DNA of 64,000 bases from Halomonas sp. McH1-25 (GTDB lineage: Bacteria > Pseudomonadota > Gammaproteobacteria > Pseudomonadales > Halomonadaceae), in NCBI RefSeq assembly GCF_022348165.1, contig NZ_JAKRFI010000007.1, positions 170,449 through 234,448 on the forward strand, read 5' to 3'. The notes beneath the pieces are model-generated. The model saw nothing but the letters and a program-made list of their open reading frames with translations, was not told where the DNA came from and searched no databases. Every line of letters begins with the position of its first letter. Positions within the stretch are counted from its first letter, which is position 1. The translations under genes were made by a program, and so were the position numbers. Of this stretch, positions 47,346 to 55,924 are shown in pieces.

Positions 47346-48689
47346 TCAGGCGGGATCCGAGATATGCAGGCTGCCACCGCGCTTGATCAGAAAGGCCAGG
47401 TAGAGCAGGCCGATACCGATCCAGGCCACTCCCAGCAGTTGTGCGAAGTGGCTCATGCTGAGCAGTACATAGCCGATGATCGCCAGGCCGACGGCCGGGA
47501 AGGCCAGGTGGGCCAGCCAGCGCTGCGACCCTTGGCGGAATACGTAGTGATTGATCACCGACAGGTGCAACAGGCAGAAGCCGGTCAGGGCGCCGAAGTT
47601 GACCAGCGTGGCCAGCACGTCCGGTGCGTCGAGGAAGACGATGCCGATCCCCAGCGAGAGCACGGCCACCAGATACAGGCTGATATGCGGGGTCCGGTAG
47701 CGGGTATGAACCCGGGCCAGCGCGCCGGGTAGCTTGCCGTCGCGGGCCATGGAAAACAGCAAGCGTGACACGGCGGCCTGCGAGACGATGGAGACCGCTA
47801 CGCCCCAGGCCAGTGCGGTGGCAATCGCGGTGAGCGTGCCCAGCCAGCTCCCGCCGGCGGCTGAGGCGATCTCGTAGAAGGCGGTGTCCGCGGTCTCGAA
47901 GGTCATGCCTACGGCCAGGTCGGTGGCCAGCCAGGTCTGCAGGATGAAGATGCCCCCCATCAGGAACAGGGCGATCAAGGCCGCGCGGCCGATCTGGCGG
48001 CGCGGGTCGCCCTTGACCTCTTCCGAGAGTGTCGAGATGGCGTCGAAGCCGAGGAAGGACAGCACCGCCACCGAGACGGCCGTCATCACCAGGTTGAGAT
48101 CGAAGTTGGCCGGGTCATAGAACGGCACGATAGTGAGCTCGCCACTGCCCATGCCGCCATAGAGAGCCTTGAAACCGAACGTCAGGAACAGGGCGAGGAC
48201 GATCAGTTCCCCGATGAGGAACAGTTTGTTGGCCCGGGCGGTAAACGTGACGCCCCTCAGGTTGACGAGGGTGGCGCCCATCAGGAACAGCAGCATCCAG
48301 CCCAGCTTGGGGATCATCGGGAAGAAATGGTGCAGCGCCAGGGCACTGAAGATGTAGAGCAGGGGCGGAATCAGCAAGTAGTCGAGCAGCAATACCCACC
48401 CGGCGATGAAGCCCAGGTGCTCGTGAATGCCTCGCTGCGCGTAGGAGTAGACCGAACCGGCGATGGGAAACGCCTTGGCCATCTGCCCGTAGCTCAATGC
48501 GGTGAACAGCATCGCCACCATGCCGATGAAATAGGCCAGTGGCACCATCCCCTCGGCGTCGGCGTATACCCAGCCGTACACGCCGAAAGGGGCGATGGGA
48601 ATCATAAAGATCATGCCGTAGATGACCAGGTCGGTCAGGCTAAGGCCCCGTTGCAGTTGTTGTTTGTAGCCGAAGTCTTCGATGGACAT
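47346..48689 (-). CDS. APC-family amino acid/amine permease
   Basis: 447 aa with twelve helices. Begins GLSLTDLVIYGMIFMIPIAPFG, has the family motifs AGSVYSYAQRGIHEHLGFIAGW and SVAVLSFLGFDAISTLSEE (substrate-binding helix 6 region). Resembles putrescine/ethanolamine-type importers of the APC superfamily. Last gene of an operon behind the amidohydrolase gene (39 bp), so it likely brings in the amine or amino acid degraded by the operon. Confidence 0.9.
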   Translation of the reverse strand: MSIEDFGYKQQLQRGLSLTDLVIYGMIFMIPIAPFGVYGWVYADAEGMVPLAYFIGMVAMLFTALSYGQMAKAFPIAGSVYSYAQRGIHEHLGFIAGWVLLLDYLLIPPLLYIFSALALHHFFPMIPKLGWMLLFLMGATLVNLRGVTFTARANKLFLIGELIVLALFLTFGFKALYGGMGSGELTIVPFYDPANFDLNLVMTAVSVAVLSFLGFDAISTLSEEVKGDPRRQIGRAALIALFLMGGIFILQTWLATDLAVGMTFETADTAFYEIASAAGGSWLGTLTAIATALAWGVAVSIVSQAAVSRLLFSMARDGKLPGALARVHTRYRTPHISLYLVAVLSLGIGIVFLDAPDVLATLVNFGALTGFCLLHLSVINHYVFRQGSQRWLAHLAFPAVGLAIIGYVLLSMSHFAQLLGVAWIGIGLLYLAFLIKRGGSLHISDPA

Positions 48690-48728
48690 GGGGGGATCCT
48701 CGGGTTGTTGTTCTCGATGAGGCAGGGG

Positions 48729-49475
48729 TCAAAGCAACGGAGACAGTCGCCTGGTCCAGACGTCGATCGACCGCTCGTCGCCTAGCAGATCGTTGCGAAG
48801 CTCGAGCAGGACACAGGGCAGGCCGCGGGCATCGCCGTGGACCGGTACGGCCACGTCCTCGTTGGGGTGAATCTGGTAGGGCTGGTTGTCACCGACGTGG
48901 ATGCCTTGCCGGGCGAGTGGCAGCAACAGGCGCTGGGCATAGTCGTGGGCATCCTGGTACAGCACCCCCAACTCCCAGGGGCGCTCGACACCATTCAGGG
49001 TGGGGTTGAACGAATGTACCGCGACCACCCGCGTGGGGAGTCCAAATCGTTGGCGCCTTTCGAGCAGCCTGGCGACAGCGCCATGGAAATCGCTGAACAG
49101 CCGTTGCCGCGCATGGCGCTCGGGCTCGTCGATGTCCCGGTTGCCGGGAATCGACCAGGTGTCGCTCCGGGATGGGATGCTGTCCGGCGCATGCAGGGGG
49201 CGGTTGAGGTCGATCAATAGCCGCGAGTAATTGGCGGCGATCAACGGCGCATCCAGCTCCTCGCTGAGTCGCTGGGCCAGGGCCAGGGCGCCGATGTCCC
49301 AGCCGATGTGATTGAGCTCCGCGCCCTCGGGAATCCCGAGGTTGGCGTAGGCCGGCGGGATATAGGGACTGGCGTGCTCGCAGAGCAGCACCACGGGGTG
49401 CGTGCCCTGTTCACGATGAACCGTGTAGGCCGGTCGGTCGAAAGGAAGGGCGGCGGTAGTGTTTGGGCTGGGCAT
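48729..49475 (-). CDS. N-formylglutamate amidohydrolase family protein
   Basis: 248 aa from ATG 49475; the open frame extends into the preceding gene but without similarity. Motifs: VVLLCEHASPYIPPAYANLG, HIGWDIGALALAQRLS, DLNRPL, and VAVHSFNPTLNG with a histidine that can bind metal. The HutG/FGase family hydrolyses N-formylglutamate or related N-acyl or gamma-glutamyl amides. It follows the glutamine-synthetase-like gene by 8 bp, which fits removal of a glutamyl group added by that enzyme. Confidence 0.85.
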   Translation of the reverse strand: MPSPNTTAALPFDRPAYTVHREQGTHPVVLLCEHASPYIPPAYANLGIPEGAELNHIGWDIGALALAQRLSEELDAPLIAANYSRLLIDLNRPLHAPDSIPSRSDTWSIPGNRDIDEPERHARQRLFSDFHGAVARLLERRQRFGLPTRVVAVHSFNPTLNGVERPWELGVLYQDAHDYAQRLLLPLARQGIHVGDNQPYQIHPNEDVAVPVHGDARGLPCVLLELRNDLLGDERSIDVWTRRLSPLL

Positions 49476-49483
49476 GGCGCGTC

Positions 49484-50791
49484 TCAATAGATCCGGGCGT
49501 AGTGATCGCACAGGGCGTCGTTCCCGAGCCCGTCGACATTCGAGAGTTCCTGGCGCTTGACCGCCCGGTAAGTGGCAAGCAACGCCTCGGGTATTTGCGC
49601 GATTAAGGCTTCGGCCTGGTTCAGTTCGCTCAAGGCCTCGTTCAGGGAGCGCGGCAAGGCACGGATACCCAGTGCCTGACGTTTGGCGGCGTCCAGCGAG
49701 TCGGGGTCCTGATCGGCGCGGGCGGATAGAGGCAGGCGTTGCTCGATGCCCAGGCGACCGGCGATGAGGATGGCCGCGAGCGCCAGGTGCGGGTTGGCCG
49801 TTGCATCGAGTGCGCGGTACTCCAGGTTGAACTGCCGTGCCTGCGGCGTGGCGCTGAGGGTCGTGGTCGGGCAGATGCGCAATGCCGCTTCGCGATTGCG
49901 GACCCCGAGGCAGGTATAGGCGGAACTCCACTGGTGGGGCTGCAGGCGCAGGTAAGACACCGGCGATGGTGCGGTGAGCGCGCACAGCGCGGGCATGTAG
50001 TGCAGCACCCCGGCTGCCCAGTGGCGCCCGAGGGGCGAGAGCCCGTCGGCGTCTTCGCTGCCGGGGAGGGCGGGCCTTCCCTGGTCATCGGTAAAGCTCA
50101 GATGAAGATGCACGCCGTTGCTCACGCTGCCGACACGGGGTTGCGGCGTGAAACTGGCGTGAAGGCCGCACTGCCTGGCCACGTCGCGCACGATCTCGCG
50201 CAGGTTGACGGCCCGGTCGGCGCTGGCCAGGCCCAGGGCCGGCCGGCAGGTCACTTCGTATTGATGCCGCCCGTATTCCGGCAGCAGGGTTTCCGGCTCG
50301 TTGCCGCTCGCCGCCAGGGCGTCGGCCAGGCGAGAGAGGAAAGACCCCGCCGCACGCTGGGCTTGTAGCGAAAACGCGGGCGCGTCACCGTCGAGCCCCG
50401 AGAGAGTGAATTCATGTTCGAAGGCGGAACACACCTGCCACCCCAGCGTATCGGCATAGCGCGTCAGCTCACTGGCCAGCATAGTCCGTGGGCAGGCGGA
50501 CCAGGGTTCGCCATCCAGGGTGCGCAAGTCGCCATGTACGAAATGCAGGTCCGGCTCCGACTCGTTGGGGCGGGGCACGTGCATGCGGCTTTGGGGATCG
50601 GGTACCAGGCGGAGATCGCCGTGCGACCCCCAGGGGTTGGGATCGGCGATGATGTCCTGCGGTGTCAGCGCGCTGTTGGCGGGCACCCAGCCACAGCCAC
50701 TTGCCGCATGGTTATCCAGGGCTTCCAGCGGCACGGCGCGGCCTCGGGTGATGGCCGTCAAGTCGGTAGTGACGATATTGATCAGGTCCAT
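49484..50791 (-). CDS. Glutamine synthetase-like ligase (gamma-glutamyl-amine type)
   Basis: 435 aa, shorter than housekeeping GlnA. The GS fold appears as AFEHEFTL (metal ligands), NGVHLHLSF, SYLRLQPHQWSSAY and EYRALDATANPHLALAA. The beta-grasp region is less conserved. The related enzymes PuuA and IpuC ligate glutamate to amines in catabolism. Flanked by an FGase gene and an isochorismatase-like gene in one operon, so it probably glutamylates an imported amine. Nitrogen assimilation is unlikely. Confidence 0.85.
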   Translation of the reverse strand: MDLINIVTTDLTAITRGRAVPLEALDNHAASGCGWVPANSALTPQDIIADPNPWGSHGDLRLVPDPQSRMHVPRPNESEPDLHFVHGDLRTLDGEPWSACPRTMLASELTRYADTLGWQVCSAFEHEFTLSGLDGDAPAFSLQAQRAAGSFLSRLADALAASGNEPETLLPEYGRHQYEVTCRPALGLASADRAVNLREIVRDVARQCGLHASFTPQPRVGSVSNGVHLHLSFTDDQGRPALPGSEDADGLSPLGRHWAAGVLHYMPALCALTAPSPVSYLRLQPHQWSSAYTCLGVRNREAALRICPTTTLSATPQARQFNLEYRALDATANPHLALAAILIAGRLGIEQRLPLSARADQDPDSLDAAKRQALGIRALPRSLNEALSELNQAEALIAQIPEALLATYRAVKRQELSNVDGLGNDALCDHYARIY

Positions 50792-50825
50792 GAGGGGCTC
50801 GTCTTGTCATTGTTGGGGCATCGAA

Positions 50826-51476
50826 TCAGCGCGCCGGCATCGCTGCCAGGCGCTCGAGTACGCCGTCGGTGTCGGTGATATGGCAGTAGCCGGCGATGGC
50901 ATCGAGACAGGCTCGGTGGCGGGTATCGTCGTGGGTCGCGCAGGCGTCGTCGACCAGCGTGACGAGGTAGCCGCGATCGGCGGCGTCGCGCACCGCCATG
51001 TCCACGCACTGATCGGTAACCACGCCGCAGACGATCAGCCGCTCGACACCCAGGTTGCGCAGCACGTAGTCGATGGCGGTGGAGTTGAAGACCCCCGAGG
51101 AGGTCTTGGGCAACACGATCTCGTTGGGCGTGGGGGCCAACTCGTCGATCACCCGGGCGTGAGGGTGGCCCTTGGGCAGATGTATGCCCGACAGCTTGTG
51201 ATCCAGGGAGCGGTCTCTGCCATCTTCGGTCAGGCTTTCGATGATGGTATGGAGCACGTTCTCGCCGTTGGCGCGAAAGGCATTGAGCAAGCGAACCTGG
51301 TTGGGAATCACGGTTCCGTTCAACCGGGCATAGTAGTAATCGCCAGCCACTCCCTGGGTGTGTGGATCGAGCCCCGGACGCGCCCAGATCTCCTGCATGT
51401 CGACGAACAGTAGCGCGGTGGCATGCCGCAGGTAGGGGAGGTCGCGGGGCGAGTCGGCCGGTGCGGTCATCTTCAT
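50826..51476 (-). CDS. Isochorismatase-family cysteine hydrolase
   Basis: 216 aa from ATG 51476, overlapping the RpiR gene by 4 bp (ATGA). Catalytic triad: D in LLFVDMQE, K in LPKTSSGVF, C in GVVTDQCVDMAVRDAADRGY. The family includes N-carbamoylsarcosine amidase, nicotinamidase and ureidoacrylate hydrolase. It lies first after the regulator in a five-gene operon and likely hydrolyses an amide of the imported nitrogen source. Confidence 0.9.
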   Translation of the reverse strand: MKMTAPADSPRDLPYLRHATALLFVDMQEIWARPGLDPHTQGVAGDYYYARLNGTVIPNQVRLLNAFRANGENVLHTIIESLTEDGRDRSLDHKLSGIHLPKGHPHARVIDELAPTPNEIVLPKTSSGVFNSTAIDYVLRNLGVERLIVCGVVTDQCVDMAVRDAADRGYLVTLVDDACATHDDTRHRACLDAIAGYCHITDTDGVLERLAAMPAR

Positions 51477-52330
51477 TCGTCCTCGATCAGGTGGACATGG
51501 AACTGGGCGCGGATTTCGTCGATACGGGCCAGGCGTTCGTTCAATCCGGACTCGGCGGTCAGGGTGAGGCAACGCACCAGGGCCTCGACCTGGGCCATCG
51601 CAGGCAGTAGCGAATCGAAAGGGGATGGCGACTCGACGGGGGCGCTGATGATCAGGTCCGCCAGGGTCCGCAAAGGTGAGTCGTAGACATCGGTAAACAG
51701 GACGAGGCGTGCCCCCTGGCGCTTGGCGATATGCACCAGGGTTGCTGCCTGAGCCTGATAGCGGCGGTAGTCGAACACGATGAGGACATCGCGTTGGCCC
51801 AGGTCGATCAGACTGTCTATAGCGCTGGCATCGGCCAGCAGGTGGCAATCGCCACGCAGTAGCTTGAGATGCGCATGGAGATAACCCGCCAGGAAATGAC
51901 TGTAGCGGCCGCCATGCAACCAGATGCGTTGCCCGGGCGAGGTGAGCATTTCACTCAGGGCTAGGATATCCGGCGCCGACAGCAGATGACGGGTCTCGTC
52001 GATGAGCTTGCCGGCCCCCACCAGGTAGTCGTCCCAGGCTTCCGGCACCGGATGGTCATAACGCTGTTTGTCGAGTTGGAGGCGTGGCGAGCGTAGACGC
52101 TCGTCGACTTCCTGTACCAGCGACTGCTGGAAGCTGGCATAGCCGCTGTAGCCGAGCTTTTTCACCAGCCGCATGACGCTGGGCTCGCTGACACCGGCCG
52201 TGGTTGCGAGGCGCGCCATGCTGCTCAGACCGGCGCGCGGAAAGTCATCGAGCAGCGCGCGTGCCACCTTGCGCTCGGCCGAGGTCAGCCGCGTGGGAGG
52301 GTCGTTCAAGAGATATTTGAGATCGGGCAT
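51473..52330 (-). CDS. MurR/RpiR-family transcription regulator
   Basis: 285 aa from ATG 52330 (an in-frame GTG 9 bp upstream is possible). N-terminal helix-turn-helix (LTSAERKVARALLDDFP, GVSEPSVMRLVKKLGYSGYASFQ) and C-terminal SIS sugar-phosphate-like domain (YSHFLAGYLHAHLKLLRG, DVLIVFDYRRYQ). First gene of the amine operon, so it probably autoregulates it. Confidence 0.93.
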   Translation of the reverse strand: MPDLKYLLNDPPTRLTSAERKVARALLDDFPRAGLSSMARLATTAGVSEPSVMRLVKKLGYSGYASFQQSLVQEVDERLRSPRLQLDKQRYDHPVPEAWDDYLVGAGKLIDETRHLLSAPDILALSEMLTSPGQRIWLHGGRYSHFLAGYLHAHLKLLRGDCHLLADASAIDSLIDLGQRDVLIVFDYRRYQAQAATLVHIAKRQGARLVLFTDVYDSPLRTLADLIISAPVESPSPFDSLLPAMAQVEALVRCLTLTAESGLNERLARIDEIRAQFHVHLIEDE

Positions 52331-52386
52331 GATGAGCACTTATTTTGTAGTGCATCCGTCTATCGATGCATGATTATTATATTTTC

Positions 52387-52400
52387 GTAGTAAATGCTAC
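52387..52400. promoter_or_regulatory. Candidate RpiR operator
   Basis: GTAG-TAAATG-CTAC, in an AT-rich stretch 57 bp before the rpiR start; TGTAGTGC 30 bp closer to the gene is similar to one half. Positions fit autoregulation and possibly control of the divergent ABC operon. Weak evidence. Confidence 0.35.
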
Positions 52401-52423
52401 ATTTTTGCCGGTGTCAACGCCAT

Positions 52424-52662
52424 GATGGGTCCGCTTCGCCGGCGAACGCCAGGGCGTCCATACCGCCCGCTTCGGCGAGATCGAGCAGCGTGGGATGGCG
52501 CTGATTAACGACGAGCATCAGCGTGTCCTGGCCGAGGTATTCACCGAGTTCTCGATACGGAAGCGGAGCTGCGCCGTGAGAAGTTGGCCTTCTTCGAGTA
52601 TCGGCTGACCGAGGCCGGTCGCCAGTCGGGCAAGGCGGAGGCTAGCGATATAGCGCGCTGAT
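52424..52662 (+). pseudogene. Decayed coding remnant
   Basis: Two plus-strand frames read like one former protein broken by a frameshift: HTARFGEIEQRGMALINDE followed by HQRVLAEVFTE, then in another frame LDTEAELRREKLAFFEYR followed by LTEAGRQSGKAEASDIAR and a stop. No start or ribosome site is seen and no family is recognised. The rest of 52340-52806 is AT-rich, with no gene. Confidence 0.4.
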
Positions 52663-52806
52663 TGAGCTGGGGTTGTTGAAGTACGGCCATTTATTTTCGC
52701 GATGTAAATTATGCGAATGAATAAATGGGGCGTGTTGACAGTCGTGAAACGACGCGCTCATATTGATTTGACGAAATAACAATACTCATCAATAAGCGAG
52801 ACGATC

Positions 52807-53664
52807 ATGAATGGAATAAAAGCATCGCTTCTGCCTGCCGCTCTTATGGGGACAATGGCTATTGGCAGCGGGCTAGCTACGACCGCTTTCGCACAAGATC
52901 CATATACAGTCGGTGTAGAGGCGTCCTTCCCTCCTTGGGCTTATGTGGAGGCGGGGGAATTCAAGGGAATCGCAATCGATGCTATGGAGGCGATAGCCGA
53001 GGAAACCGGCATCGAGATCGAGTTCCAAGACATGCCATTCCCATCGCTGATCCCGGCACTCGCAGCGGAGAAAATCGACATTCTCGCTACCGGCCTTACG
53101 GTTACCGAGGAACGTAGTGAGAACATCGATTTCACTATTCCGTGGTGGGAAACCAACGATGTAGTGCTGGTGCCCGAGAATTCCGACCTGAACGTCTTCA
53201 CCGCCGTGTGTTGTGGGGCTCGCGTAGGCGTTCAGGGCGGCTCTTCCCAGCAAGCCTGGATGGAAGAAAACGTTGTTAATTCCAGCGATATCGATGTCGA
53301 GCTGGCCAAGTACGACAATTACGTCACTGCAGTCAATGACATGGCAATCGGGCGCATCTCCTCGGTCATTGTCGACGATACCTCTGCTCAGGAGTACATC
53401 AACGCGGGCAAGCCAGTGAAAATGGCGGGCAAGATCTTTATTCGTGCCCCCTTGGCACTCGCGGTATCTAAAGGCGACCCTCAAGAGATCCTAGGTGATC
53501 TGAACCAGGGTATCCTCGCCATTTACGAATCCGGTGAGTGGAGCAAGATCGTTGAGAAGTACATCCCTGGAGTCACCGTACCTGCGATTCCAGGCCACAT
53601 GCCCGATTATGTCGATACTTATCAGAAACCGGTGGCCGGTCTTCCTGAGCTCGGTAACGACTAA
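52807..53664 (+). CDS. Polar amino acid ABC transporter substrate-binding protein
   Basis: 285 aa. Signal peptide ends GSGLATTAFA. Then the SBP_bac_3 pattern: YTVGVEASFPPWAYVEAGEF, FKGIAIDAMEAIAEE, PSLIPALAAEKIDILATGLT, TEERSENIDFT. It captures an amino acid in the periplasm. An unusual CC pair (TAVCCGARVGVQGG) sits at the domain hinge. First gene of a four-gene ABC operon, divergent from rpiR. Confidence 0.93.
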   Translation: MNGIKASLLPAALMGTMAIGSGLATTAFAQDPYTVGVEASFPPWAYVEAGEFKGIAIDAMEAIAEETGIEIEFQDMPFPSLIPALAAEKIDILATGLTVTEERSENIDFTIPWWETNDVVLVPENSDLNVFTAVCCGARVGVQGGSSQQAWMEENVVNSSDIDVELAKYDNYVTAVNDMAIGRISSVIVDDTSAQEYINAGKPVKMAGKIFIRAPLALAVSKGDPQEILGDLNQGILAIYESGEWSKIVEKYIPGVTVPAIPGHMPDYVDTYQKPVAGLPELGND

Positions 53665-53677
53665 GTCGCTATGACAG

Positions 53678-53707
53678 CGGGCGCTTTCACGGTAGAGAAA
53701 GCGCCCG
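53678..53707 (+). promoter_or_regulatory. Stem-loop between binding-protein and permease genes
   Basis: CGGGCGCTTTC and GAAAGCGCCCG pair perfectly around an 8-nt loop, with no T-tract. A hairpin here typically protects the binding-protein mRNA and lowers expression of the downstream permease. Confidence 0.7.
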
Positions 53708-53726
53708 TTGCGTTAGGAAAGCCGGT

Positions 53727-54395
53727 ATGGATATATACGATGTATTGCTTCGCGATTTTCCCTTCCTACTGAAGGGACTTGGGGTGGCCATCGTGCTGTT
53801 GGCCGCTTTGTTGATGATCGGTTTCGTGCTGGGCTTGGGCATCTGCCTTGTCCAGCTCTATGGTCCTAGGTCTCGGCTGGTGCAGTGGCCGTTGGTACTC
53901 TACGAGCGCGTCTTCCGGGGCGTGCCGATTATTATCATGCTGTTTATCTTCTTTTATGGCATCTCAGGAGTTTGGGACATCTCGGCCTTCGGTGCTGCGG
54001 TGTTGGCCATGGGGCTGCGCTCGGCGGCCTACCAGTCGCAGATTTTCCGTAGCGCCTTCCAGTCGGTGCCTGCCGGGCAGATGATGGCTGCCCGGGCGAT
54101 GGGTATGTCTAAGATAAAGGCGATCCGCCACATCGTTTTCCCTCAGGCGGGGCGGCACGCCATCGGCCCCTGGACGAACGAATTCTCCTCGCAGATCAAG
54201 GAAACCTCCCTGGCCTACGTCATCGGTGTGGTCGAGCTGACTCGCCAGGCGCATTACATCATCACCAGCACTCAGGGCAATGTGCTGACCGTATTTGCCG
54301 TGGTGGCGTTGCTGTATTTTATCCTCAATCGGGCGGGCAATAGCCTGCTGTACGCCTTCGAACGCAAGCTGGCCGTGCCTGGTTTCGAAAAATAA
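53727..54395 (+). CDS. Amino acid ABC transporter permease (first)
   Basis: 222 aa, five helices. HisM/ArtQ-type permease: LLKGLGVAIVLLAALLMIG, RVFRGVPIIIMLFIF, and the ATPase-coupling EAA-like loop AARAMGMSKIKAIRHIVFPQ. Works with the second permease and the ATPase downstream. Confidence 0.94.
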   Translation: MDIYDVLLRDFPFLLKGLGVAIVLLAALLMIGFVLGLGICLVQLYGPRSRLVQWPLVLYERVFRGVPIIIMLFIFFYGISGVWDISAFGAAVLAMGLRSAAYQSQIFRSAFQSVPAGQMMAARAMGMSKIKAIRHIVFPQAGRHAIGPWTNEFSSQIKETSLAYVIGVVELTRQAHYIITSTQGNVLTVFAVVALLYFILNRAGNSLLYAFERKLAVPGFEK

Positions 54396-54414
54396 CGCGA
54401 GAGGAACGCCAATA

Positions 54415-55155
54415 ATGGCCGACGATCTGATTCTGGACGTGCAGGACATAAAGAAGGCCTACGACGGCTTGGAGGTACTCAAGGGGATCGGCTTTGGGCT
54501 GCGCAAGGGGGAAACCAAGGTGCTGATCGGCCCCTCTGGCTCGGGCAAGAGCACCCTGTTGCGCTGTATCAATTACCTCACGGTGCCGGATGCCGGACGC
54601 ATTTATCTCAATGGCGATGAAGTGTTGGACAGCAATATCGACGCCATGCGAGCGCGAATGGGTTTTGTTTTCCAGGACTTCAACCTCTTTTCACACCTGA
54701 CGGTGCTCGACAATGTGCGCATTTGCCAGGTCAAGGTCAAAGGCACGGACAAGGCGGCAGCTACCCAGCGTGCGCATCGCGAGTTGGAGCGGGTTGGTCT
54801 GAGTGACAAGGCTGACGCCTACCCGGCTGAGCTATCCGGCGGCCAACAGCAACGTGTTTCCATCGCACGGGCTCTTGCCATGGACCCCGATGTACTGTTG
54901 TTCGACGAGCCCACCTCGGCGCTGGACCCGGAATTGACCGGCGAGGTGGTGAGAGTGATGCAGCAGTTGGCCGTTGAAGGGATGACCATGGTAGTGGTAA
55001 CCCACGAAATGAGCTTCGCTCGCCAGGCCGCCGACGAGATCATTTTCATGGAGAAAGGTCACATCATCGAGCAGGGTTCACCGGAAACCATGTTCACCGA
55101 GTCCACGCACGAGCGGACCCGAGCCTTCCTCAACGTTATAGCGGAGCACGGGTGA
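54415..55155 (+). CDS. Amino acid ABC transporter ATP-binding protein
   Basis: 246 aa from ATG 54415. Walker A GPSGSGKSTLL, Q-loop FVFQDFNLFSHLTVL, signature LSGGQQQRVSIARALA, Walker B VLLFDEPTSALDPEL, H-loop VVTHEMSFA. Powers import by the two permeases. An upstream start in frame overlaps the permease gene and is not used. Confidence 0.95.
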   Translation: MADDLILDVQDIKKAYDGLEVLKGIGFGLRKGETKVLIGPSGSGKSTLLRCINYLTVPDAGRIYLNGDEVLDSNIDAMRARMGFVFQDFNLFSHLTVLDNVRICQVKVKGTDKAAATQRAHRELERVGLSDKADAYPAELSGGQQQRVSIARALAMDPDVLLFDEPTSALDPELTGEVVRVMQQLAVEGMTMVVVTHEMSFARQAADEIIFMEKGHIIEQGSPETMFTESTHERTRAFLNVIAEHG

Positions 55156-55158
55156 GCC

Positions 55159-55827
55159 ATGCAGGAATTCATTGAGTTCGGCATCGAGTGGCTACCCGAG
55201 TTGCTCATGGGCGTGCCGGTCACGTTATCGCTGTGGGTGATTGCCATCACCCTGGGCTTCTTCCTTGGGCTGATGCTTTGCTGGGCCAGGGTCTACGGGA
55301 ACCGGCTCTTCTACTGGATCAGCACCGCCTACGTTGAACTATTCCGCGGTACGCCAATGCTGGTTCAGATGTTCTTCATTTATTTGGGGCTGCCCCACCT
55401 AGGCATCGTCTTTGATGCCTTTACGGCAGCAGTAATCGCCATCACTCTCAACAGTGCCGCCTATCAGGCAGAGTACTTTCGGGGTTCGGTGCTGTCGGTG
55501 CCTAAGGGGCAACTAGTGGCGGCTCGATCCTGTGGCATGACTCAGTGGCAAGCGATCCGCCACATTCTGTTACCCCAAGCGCTTCGCCGGGTGATTCCTC
55601 AATGGTCCAATGAGGCGATCATCGAGCTCAAGTTTACCTCTATCGCCTACACCATCGGCGTAGTGGAGATTACGGCCATCGCCTCGGATATCGGTTCGCG
55701 TACCTTGGACTTCTTTATGGTCTTCCTCTGGGCTGGGGTCATTTATCTGGTGCTCACCTCCACGGTGGCGAGTCTACTGGGGCTCATTGAGCGGCGAATC
55801 TATGTGCCCGGAGTGACGAATGTATGA
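55159..55827 (+). CDS. Amino acid ABC transporter permease (second)
   Basis: 222 aa; starts 3 bp after the ATPase stop. LLMGVPVTLSLWVIAITLG, VELFRGTPMLVQMFFIY, EAA-like loop AARSCGMTQWQAIRHILLPQ. Forms a heterodimer with the first permease. The last gene of the operon, convergent with the SMP-30 gene. Confidence 0.94.
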   Translation: MQEFIEFGIEWLPELLMGVPVTLSLWVIAITLGFFLGLMLCWARVYGNRLFYWISTAYVELFRGTPMLVQMFFIYLGLPHLGIVFDAFTAAVIAITLNSAAYQAEYFRGSVLSVPKGQLVAARSCGMTQWQAIRHILLPQALRRVIPQWSNEAIIELKFTSIAYTIGVVEITAIASDIGSRTLDFFMVFLWAGVIYLVLTSTVASLLGLIERRIYVPGVTNV

Positions 55828-55924
55828 AGCTTAAATGCCATTACATGGCAATGCTGGCCCCAGGCGGCTGCCAGTTCCCGCACCCACACTGCCGACTGGA
55901 GCGGTGTGCAGTGCTGTCGAGGGG

